Below, piece after piece: positions 56,802 through 64,000 of a DNA stretch of 64,000 bases; position 1 is the first letter of the stretch, and the number at the start of each line of letters is the position of its first letter. Under the pieces are notes generated by a model that had not been told where the DNA came from, made no database searches, and was given only the letters and a program-made list of their open reading frames with translations. The position numbers and the translations under genes are program-made. The DNA is from Lytechinus variegatus (Eukaryota > Echinodermata > Echinoidea > Temnopleuroida > Toxopneustidae), in NCBI RefSeq assembly GCF_018143015.1, contig NC_054746.1, positions 21,838,464-21,902,463 of the forward strand, in the 5' to 3' direction.

Positions 56802-59800
56802 CTGGGAGAGTGGCGTTGATAAAAAATAAACAAAAGAATAAGTTTATCCCGATTTATTCATCTTAAAAGAATCCAAAATTCCAGAAATGACATGTTCAAT
56901 TTTGTCGGAATTTTAGCATATTTTCATCCTAACTCCAGGTGCAAACTTTTTCATATTGAAGGGGAATCCAACCCAAATAATATCTTGCTAGTTTTAGAGG
57001 AAAGTGAAAAATCAGACAAGTTGATAGGTTAAAGTTTGAACAATATCAGACAAACAATAAGAAAGTTATGAATTTTAAAAGTTGTCAACATTGGTAATCA
57101 CTATACCCATGGAGACTTCAAATTGGATGCATATGTGGTGTCATAGTGATGTAAGGCAAGGACTACTCTTCCATGTACTCCAGTACATAAAATGGCTAAA
57201 ATGTCTTTTTTCTTTTTTCAGATGTTTTGCTTCAAATGATATTTTTCTTTCATGAGGACATGAAACAACATACTACCTGGGTTATATTTAGATTACTGCC
57301 CCAGGGGAATGGGTACTCAGGCAAAAACCACAAATCCCTGATAATTAAGTAAATGGCCTATGGGAAAGTTGTCCTTGCCCTTGTCATAATTTACTTACCC
57401 AGTTGCAAATTGTACACCAACATAGTCTTAGGGATCTCACTTTTAAAGAAGCCATAATGTTTTCATTGCTTGTCCGGTTTCTTTCAAACTTTCACCATTC
57501 TGTTTTATTTCTTTTTCTCCTTTCCATCACAACATTTTATGACCAAGGCTGGATTCCCCTTTAAGTTGAATCTATTGGCAGTAATAAAACCAAGCTCCAA
57601 CACCAAGCTGGGTTCAGAAGAATGATACTTTGACTTTGTGGCACGGTGTGACTGATGAAGTAGTGTACATATCACAGGAATGAGCAAGGGGGAACCTCAA
57701 CTTTCCATAGGCGCAAAAAAAGGGCAACACAATATGACTAACAAAAAGAGAGAAAAACACCCTTGAAAACATACCTGATAAACACTTATGTACATTAGTG
57801 ATAAAAGTAACCAACTTTACCATTTCAAGAGATAGATCTCACATACACTATTACTACAGTTAGAATATCTTTGTTAATCACATATTCATCATCGATGTTT
57901 ATGAAAATCATTCTCTACATCTTTTATTACAGTTTCCTCGCATTATGATCTAAAATATTTGGGAAAAATAATATGAATGAAAAAAACTTGGTATACCTTT
58001 TTGGGCAGCCTCTCGTTTGGGTCTGGGTGGCGGTTTATTGTGCTTATAGCTCTCATTATGTTCTGCATTTTTCCTTCAAAAGAAATAAAACAAAGTTGAT
58101 GTTAATCATTTCAATTGGTAGATACGCATTTTTGTTTGACTTTGTTATTGTTGTTGCAGTTGTTGTCCGTGAAGCATTTCGATGCAATATCAAATATTGG
58201 CCTGAATGATTCTTCTTCTTTTTTTTCATATCGAAACAATATAATCATTATATTTCCAGACCTGGAGAACAGACTGTGTGATGGGTTTAAAGAGTGCATG
58301 AAATTCTTTGCTTTGAGCTGCATTTAATTAGAATATCCAGTTCACAAATTCTTTTTAAATCTTAACACTATACCTGTCCAATTCAATTTACTTCAGAGGT
58401 AAATTTATTTCAACAACAAACCTATAGCAAGTTGTTCCATATGCACATTCAGGCCTGCCATCATCTTCGTCTTCATCTCCTTCTGAGCGATAGTCAGGAT
58501 CTCCAGGATGGCAATATTCTCCGAAGTGGACTGGATTTTTTCTAGGGAAAAATAAACAAACAAATTCCATCAACATACTATAAAACAACACTGTGTAAAA
58601 CACAAATACTAACTTAATTATCAGTGATTTGCTGCTGACTTGAGAAACTGTTTCACAGGTAAGGCTAAAATGAAACTTCCACTGATGACTCAACTTAATT
58701 TTTTTCAAAGATGGGTGTAAAATACAAACCATGTAAAAAGGGGTCCTTGCGCTTCAAGGATAAATGCCAGTTGTGTTAACAATTTCGAAATGAGTTTGTG
58801 CAGAATCCAATAAAAAGACCACCGAAGTTTATGTATGTATGAATAAAAAATATGTGCCAAAGGATACTGGAGGAAATCATATACTTGCCAAGAAATAAGC
58901 AAAATATGCATGAATTTTCACAAAAAATGTCGGTATTTTCACAAGCGGTTATAATATACTGCCCCACATGTGCTTATCTGTGTTGGCGAACTTCAGTGTG
59001 ATTGATTTTCATCTTAGATTTCATGAATTCACAAAGTTCAGTTCATATAACTATACCAGATCTAGATCTAGGATGGTGACAATAAACCTTGGTTTTACAG
59101 ACTTTCTAATGAAATAATTGTTTACTGCACAGCTGCTTTCATTCCTCTTTAACTCGCCCAATCAAACTCTTTGCCAATTTCATGCAAGTCACATGATAAG
59201 CTTTATCAAATTAAAACCTCTTTCGATACTTGAGTATTGAAGTACTGGAAAGTATTAAAGAGCTGACATGTGTATATGCTGGATAGAATAAGTCAGAGGG
59301 TATACATTCATAATGCTTGATCTCTTTCATGTGCTACCTTGAGCAATGTTTTTATCTGCCTAGAAGCACAGGTAGTACTGGAAATATGCCAAGCACTCTG
59401 AAATTTCTCTGAAAGTAAAAGAAGGTCTGATACACACTGATACAGTTTGGTAACTAGAAAAAACTAGGGATGCTTATTCATTTTTGTAATCTAACTCTCA
59501 CTGTCTCTGATCCGATGCATACCTATAGCATCGTTTTCCAAACTGGCAAGATTTTAGCTTCTTTTTCTTCTCTGGTTTCTTCTTCGGCGGTGCTTTATCA
59601 CCGTCATCATCTTCCTCTCCACTGACGTTGTGATCTTTTTTACTTTCACCTAAATTGGTTTTTGTTTTTGCTGGAGTCCTTTTAGTAGGTTTCGGCACAT
59701 ACTCCTCCTCATCACTAAAATCACTGTCCTGTCGTGCTTTCCTTCCTCTCTTTCTCTGTGGAGTTGGCTGTGAATTCGAGGAGGATGACGCTCTACGTTT

Positions 59801-62800
59801 TGTAGGGCGTGGCACGTACACTTCTTCCTCACTCCAATCTTCTTCATCACTTGATTGCGCATACTTCTTGCGTCTCCCTCGCTTTCTTGGACTGACAAAT
59901 TTACCCCTTGGAGACTTCCCCTTGCCCTGGGAATAAAATGAGAAATAAAATTATAAAACCAAAATAATAAGAAAAATGATAAGAGGAAAAAAAAGATGAT
60001 ACATCTTTGATCTAGGGTAGCTTTACAGCATTAATACCATTCTCTGAGGTCCAAGCAAGTTGATTAAACCATGGACCCTACAGTAAAACCAAGGTACCTG
60101 TGCTACTCTGAAAAGCATCAGGTCCTAAACTTCTCAAGGTTTACTCCCATAATGCAACATTTTGATCATATTGTCTTAAGACACAAGCCCACTACAAAGA
60201 TAACAAATAGTTTCCGGCTACTCTTTACAAAATTCAAACCACACTATTTTGACCAAAATAAAAGCTGAAAAAAGAAAAAAAAATAACCTGTGAACCTGAG
60301 AAATAAAGCACAAAATCCCAACCCCAACTAATGTAAATAAAAAACCAAATGGCCTAATTTCACACAAGTACCTTTGAAAATGAGGTTTCAAATCCGTCAT
60401 GCAGATTCTAGTGCATACTCTGAGAAAAAGTAGATTAACATAAGCATTATTTTGTCATACGAGGTTAAGCCATGCTCGTTGCTAAATTTCAAAAAACAAA
60501 TTTTATTCCAAGAGCCTATACCTTATTTAAATGAGCAAAATATTTCTGTTTAACTAATTTTAATATACAGTGGTCTCAAACCCAAGAAACATGAGTAGAT
60601 CTAACACCCTGGGACATAAGTGCACATTCATTGTTGAACCTTTCTCAATTAATGAGCTAAATAGGGCATAATACATTAAAAATACACCATGAATTTGGGC
60701 ATAAATGTTCTTATTCTTACCCTGCCCTTTTTACTGGACTGTGACTGCGATTCCATTTCCCAATCACTCGCATCATCATCATCAAAATCAGATGCAACCC
60801 ATTCCTCATCTAGGTCGTCATAGTCATCCTCGGCGTATGATGCAACCTTTGATGTTCCCCTCTGTGATCTTGACGTCTTGCTTTTCTTAGGAGCAGGCTC
60901 CTCTTCAGAAAGATAGTCGTCGTCATCGTCGGCGTATTTCTTTGCCCGTGCTTTGGTTTGAGAGGGCGTTTTCTTGGCTTGAGGTGTAGCCTTAGCACCA
61001 CTTTTAGGCCTTCCTCTACCTTTCTTCTGAGGTGTGGCAGTGTCTTCATTCTGGAGTGCTTTACCAAAAAAAAATCCATAATTTATTGTTCGAAATAGAC
61101 ATGAAATACTCTGAAAATTTGCTTTGCCAAATTGATCGTGGGCCCGGCAGCGGCTGTGCAGCGCCAGATCGACGAGGCTCTATCCCTTTAATCGTTGAAC
61201 GTCAAACAGGGTAGCGGCAACTCCCATCTTTTAACGTCTTTTGGTCTGACGCGGCCGGGGTTTGAACCCCCGACCTCCCGGTTGTGAGACGGACGCTCTA
61301 CCAACTGAGCCAACACACGGGTCAAAGACAATGGAAATCAAATTTCTAAGACACAAATCCTCTTTAGAATTGTACAAGTGCATCCATTCTCATACACACA
61401 AATTTCCATACATCATACTCATACCTCAATAATAGATATTCCTCTAACACTTTTAAAAAGTATTAGAGAGGGGGAGGAGGAGTTAAAGGGATTGTTTCAC
61501 TCTGTGAGCAGCTGATTTAAAAAATTCTCAAACTGAGATGAAACATGCGTATGAGTGCCTGTATTTGTCCTCAAAAACCCTGAAGCAGACCACAGTATAC
61601 ATGTAGTATGAAAAATTATTATTTAGACACAAGAAGCAATTTATAAGCCTGATTTTGAAAACCGTCTGGTAGACGGATTCAGCTTATAACAAGTTTTCTC
61701 CAATTAAAAAAGTCTGTTGGCTATGTTGACTGCCTTCTGCTGTGTGTATCTCGTACACATAGGGGAAGGCGGGGTAAGTTGTGACAGTTTTTGCTTTTTG
61801 CATGTTAGAAATGATATGATTAATAATCTTGTCGAAATATGTACCTGGCCTTGAAATTTAATTCTTCTGAAATATTTTCCACCTATATATAACTTTCTAT
61901 CCTCACACTGAAAGTCATCGTGACCTTTGAAAAAAACGATGTCAAATGGCTCAACTTGCCCCATATATGGGGTATGTTTGAGCCACCTTCTGGGGTAAGT
62001 TGAGCCACAAAAACTATGTACAAATTGTATGGGGGGAGAACCAGCATGTCAATTTTTTGTTTAAAGACATTTCATTTGCTAATTCTCTATAAATACTAAT
62101 ATCCTGTAAAAGGAAAAGAGCAGTCATGTAAATTTGCTCCTTTCAGCCTGCATTTCAATCGATTTTTATGGTTTGTTTATTTTTTTAAGATACATTACCA
62201 TAGGAACTACCATGGCTCAACTTGCCCCATGCTGTTTGGCTCAACTTACCCCAGTCCAAACTTAGTGCGATAATTTTGTATCCACACATTTATTATGCAT
62301 CCATCATATAAAAGACTATGACAAGAATGAAGATCCATACCTGGACTAATAATGTTGTTATCATGTCTTTATTATATTTAAAGACATGTGTGCTTATAAA
62401 GCACTTATCTATTTCACACTCTTTTTTACTTTTTTGGCTGAAATTCATATTTTTCCCTCTAAAAAAATACTTTTTGTTTCAAAGTTGGAAACAATGTGGT
62501 GGGGTTAGGGGTTATGGTATGGGTCATCAATACATGACACCACCACAATGTCTGACTCATTCATTATTGGCCTGGGGCTGGTGGCTCAACTTGCCCCTAT
62601 GCTCAACTTACCCCGCCTTCCCCTACACTATTATTAGCTGCACTGTACATGTACATTCAGTGAATACCTTGTAGCGACTTGCATTTGTTTTGACCCAAAT
62701 GTAAATTTCCGTCTACATTTTCTTTCGTCTTAATCTGTAAATACAATGGCCAAATTCCTTTGGCTAACCGCGAACATGTGTACCTCGTTAACTTCACGCA

Positions 62801-64000
62801 AGAGTCGCATATTTTCTTACTGTCAAGTTTGCGCGCCACATTCCAAGTCTTGGGGCGTGCCTCGCTGTTTTAGATAGCCAATCCGGCAATGTTTATATTC
62901 AAGTGACCAATCATCATGATTTGTCCAGGTCAAGAAACTTTGGATCTACCAATCATCATTTGGAATGATCTCGTGGTTAATATTCATGGAAGTAATTTCT
63001 TCACTTCTCCTTGCGAACTCGTCATGTACACTTCATGCATCTCGCACGTCTTGAGGAGTTAGTCAACCTCTGTACTACCCACGCGGTCCTTTTCTACTGC
63101 CTTATTTTGGATATTAATTTACTCACGGAATATCATTTCGGATACATTGCATTTTCATGTTGGACCTTTAGTTACGTATTATTTTATGAGCTCATTTTCG
63201 CGATCAAGAAACGCGACATGTTTATTTAATTTCATCTACTAGGATTTGTGCAATATACTTGGACTCCACTTTTGCGGTGATAAAAACTATTTGACCTGAG
63301 TGCTTCACACCGTTCATCGCTCAGCTATCATTGCCCCGAACTTTTCGCGGACACTCATCTCGCGTCTCGGTCCAGTTGGTGGTCATTCGCCTTTGAACTA
63401 CACCTCTTCGAACTTCAGTTTTCCGGTGAGTTGGAAAGTAACTTATTTTGGAGTTAGCTTTATTTCAACAACACACAGTTATACTTTCCACAACCTTGTA
63501 CACACTGTATGTAGGTCATGCTGTGTTCATCTAGAAATAATACATTGTAGTGCACAGATTTGCTGTATACACAAAGTCATTGAAACCAACCAACTATTTT
63601 CAAAATTTGTGGTTTACATCTCCAAGGTTTTAAAATTGTTCCAGTAGATATGACACTTTGAAACTTTTAGGATGGAATTTTTACACTATAAGCCTCATGT
63701 TCAGCCCATTTTCAGGAACCAATGTGAGAATTTTTTAAAATCAGAACAAAGTGAAAGGATCACAGAATGTTGTTCAACATGGATAAACCTTATCAAAAAG
63801 CAATTGAGCTATAAAAGTTAAAACTACAGAACAGAGGATAGTGCACAGGTTCTGTTCTCACCATTCTTGGCTGGGGTAACTGCTGTGGCACGTTTAGCTT
63901 CTGCTTTTTGTTTTGGAGGACTGGTCATCCATGCTGGGAGTGCCCTTTCTTTCTGCACTGGGAGAGCAATCTCTTTATCATCATATACCACTGTCCCAGG
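56578..64000 (-). CDS. APLF: APLF (aprataxin and PNK-like factor), C-terminal part
   Basis: DNA double-strand-break repair scaffold: binds poly(ADP-ribose) through PBZ fingers, Ku through a short peptide, and core histones through its acidic tail. Six exons on -: 63862-64000 (cut by the edge), 60721-61058, 59523-59926, 58422-58541, 57997-58073, 56578-56801. They join in phase to 433 residues and a stop. In order: Ku-binding KERALPAWM; a long Lys/Arg and Asp/Glu-rich linker; PBZ1 (Cys286, Cys292, His299, His305); PBZ2 (Cys326, Cys332, His339, His345); acidic tail with YDYNDSFLNDD and DSDWDPEED. The tandem C-x5-C-x6-H-x5-H fingers plus this tail are specific to APLF. The N-terminal FHA domain must lie beyond 64000. 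The linker looks longer than in mammals. Introns carry MITEs and a tRNA-SINE. Confidence 0.93.
56960..57560. mobile_element. TTAA-type MITE in the last APLF intron
   Basis: Ends AGGGGAATCCAACCC and the inverted GGCTGGATTCCCCT, flanked by TTGA (a one-base change from TTAA) at 56956-56959 and TTAA at 57561-57564. Non-coding interior. Confidence 0.72.
57997..58073 (-). CDS. APLF: APLF exon with second half of PBZ2
   Basis: KNAEHNESYKHNKPPPRPKR (His339, His345) and EAAQK. Acceptor TTTTGAAG, donor AAAAAG/GTATAC. Confidence 0.92.
58422..58541 (-). CDS. APLF: APLF exon with second half of PBZ1 and first half of PBZ2
   Basis: KNPVHFGEYCHPGDPDY (His299, His305), an acidic spacer, then RPECAYGTTCY (Cys326, Cys332). 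Introns split both fingers at the same Arg codon, phase 2, after the CY dipeptide, which points to exon duplication. Confidence 0.94.
59523..59926 (-). CDS. APLF: APLF linker exon B and first half of PBZ1
   Basis: 134 codons. Two copies of an acidic-then-VPKPTKR module (DEEDWSEEEVYVPRPTKR, DFSDEEEYVPKPTKR), then a Lys-rich segment and KSCQFGKRCY, the cysteine half of PBZ1. Acceptor TTCCCAG, donor AG/GTATGC within the Arg codon. Confidence 0.92.
60721..61058 (-). CDS. APLF: APLF linker exon A
   Basis: 113 codons. Lys/Arg/Pro-rich (PQKKGRGRPKSGAKATPQ, AT-hook-like GRGRPK) alternating with acidic stretches (YADDDDDYLSEEE, DDYDDLDEEW, DFDDDDASDWEME). Disordered by composition. Acceptor TAAAG, donor AGG/GTAAGA, phase 0. 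Confidence 0.88.
61100..61325 (-). mobile_element. tRNA-derived SINE (tRNA-Val-like head)
   Basis: Read on the minus strand, TTGGCTCAGTTGGTAGAGCG (box A) and GGGTTCAAACCCC (box B) flank an anticodon-loop-like CTCACAA. The anticodon stem has a mismatch and the acceptor strands do not pair, so it is not a tRNA gene. A tRNA-unrelated body with GCCGCTGCCGGGCCCACGAT follows. It lies in the APLF intron 61059-63861. Confidence 0.7.
61762..62623. mobile_element. TA-flanked MITE with TGGCTCAACTTGCCCC repeats
   Basis: Ends GGGGAAGGCGGGGTAAGTTG and inverted CAACTTACCCCGCCTTCCCC, with TA on both sides. The motif GGCTCAACTT(G/A)CCCC occurs six or seven times in both orientations along the element (near 61950, 61990, 62213, 62236, 62583, 62600). 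Non-coding; in an APLF intron. Confidence 0.82.
62630..63861. other. APLF intron remainder
   Basis: Includes a donor-like CCG/GTGAGT at 63425 on the + strand after a locally GC-richer patch (63000-63425), opposite to APLF. No protein match was seen for the + frames at 63011-63229 and 63300-63647. Confidence 0.4.
63862..64000 (-). CDS. APLF: APLF exon with Ku-binding motif (partial)
   Basis: 46 residues are visible. KERALPAWMTSPPKQ fits the A-type Ku-binding motif of APLF-like proteins: basic residues, then L-P-x-W-M. The donor is at G/GTGAGA (63861 and below). The 5' end of the exon is outside the window. Confidence 0.9.

Noticed and set aside
58110..58330. Overlapping 70-codon frames on both strands
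   Set aside because: They sit in APLF intron DNA between recognised exons and have no domain.
59655..59936. 93-codon plus-strand frame
   Set aside because: Antisense shadow of APLF exon 59523-59926.
60810..61079. 89-codon minus frame, Lys/Arg-rich
   Set aside because: Out-of-frame shadow of the APLF linker exon; the correct frame is fixed by splice phase on both sides.
61235..61325. tRNA-Val(CAC)-like sequence
   Set aside because: Boxes A and B are good, but the acceptor strands do not pair and the anticodon stem has a mismatch; a SINE head.
63300..63647. 115-codon plus frame with a donor-like site at 63425
   Set aside because: No protein family recognised, and it lies in an APLF intron. 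Possible antisense promoter exon but unsupported.

Overview
This is a window of an animal genome: AT-rich, intron-rich and dense with transposable elements. An echinoderm, most likely a sea urchin, fits best. The main reason is a guanidino kinase with a creatine-kinase-type body that carries arginine-kinase residues at the substrate-reading positions, an arrangement known from echinoderms. The tRNA-derived SINEs, palindromic MITEs and a DIRS element also fit. The species assignment is inference.

Three genuine protein-coding genes were reconstructed exon by exon from splice sites and reading phase. (1) A CK-derived arginine kinase lies on + at 27859-32798 (7 coding exons, 372 aa). (2) RNA polymerase II subunit RPB9 (POLR2I) lies on + at 43172-50834 (5 coding exons, 130 aa). 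Its 74-nt first coding exon sits 4.4 kb upstream of the rest. (3) The C-terminal 433 residues of APLF, a poly(ADP-ribose)- and Ku-binding DNA-repair factor and histone chaperone, lie on - from 56578 past the window edge. They include a Ku-binding motif, two PBZ zinc fingers and the acidic histone-binding tail. The genes look independent, with no operon logic. No real tRNA, rRNA, CRISPR or prokaryotic feature is present.

Layout: 1-4.4 kb, no gene seen, one weak promoter/first-exon candidate. 4.4-7.4 kb, a non-autonomous hAT element with a second hAT element nested in it, both with perfect 8-bp target duplications. 8.39-17.99 kb, a TTAA-type DNA element split by a 6.87-kb DIRS tyrosine-recombinase retroelement (10.08-16.94 kb) with a textbook internal complementary region but no recognisable intact RT or recombinase. 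18.6-27.4 kb, several MITEs (rolling G-rich hAT-like, mariner-type, CCGAAT-rich). 27.8-32.8 kb, arginine kinase. 34.7-37.2 kb, MITEs and a tRNA-SINE. 37.5-41.5 kb, a 4-kb unit bounded by about 265-bp inverted arms, holding a 14-bp CGTACG-centred motif repeated about 14 times and an element with a tandem core full of nuclear-receptor-like half sites. 43.2-50.8 kb, RPB9, whose first intron holds a nested palindromic foldback and a broken non-LTR retrotransposon. 51.5 kb, another MITE. 51.7-56.6 kb, no gene seen. 56.6-64 kb, APLF with MITEs and a tRNA-SINE in its introns.

Most of the unusual structure is in mobile or repeated DNA. No previously undescribed coding system could be supported. The strongest second-look items are the DIRS structure and its leader, the TGTCGTACGGGACA repeat unit, the hierarchical foldback in RPB9 intron 1 and the CCGAAT-dense element just upstream of the arginine kinase coding start.
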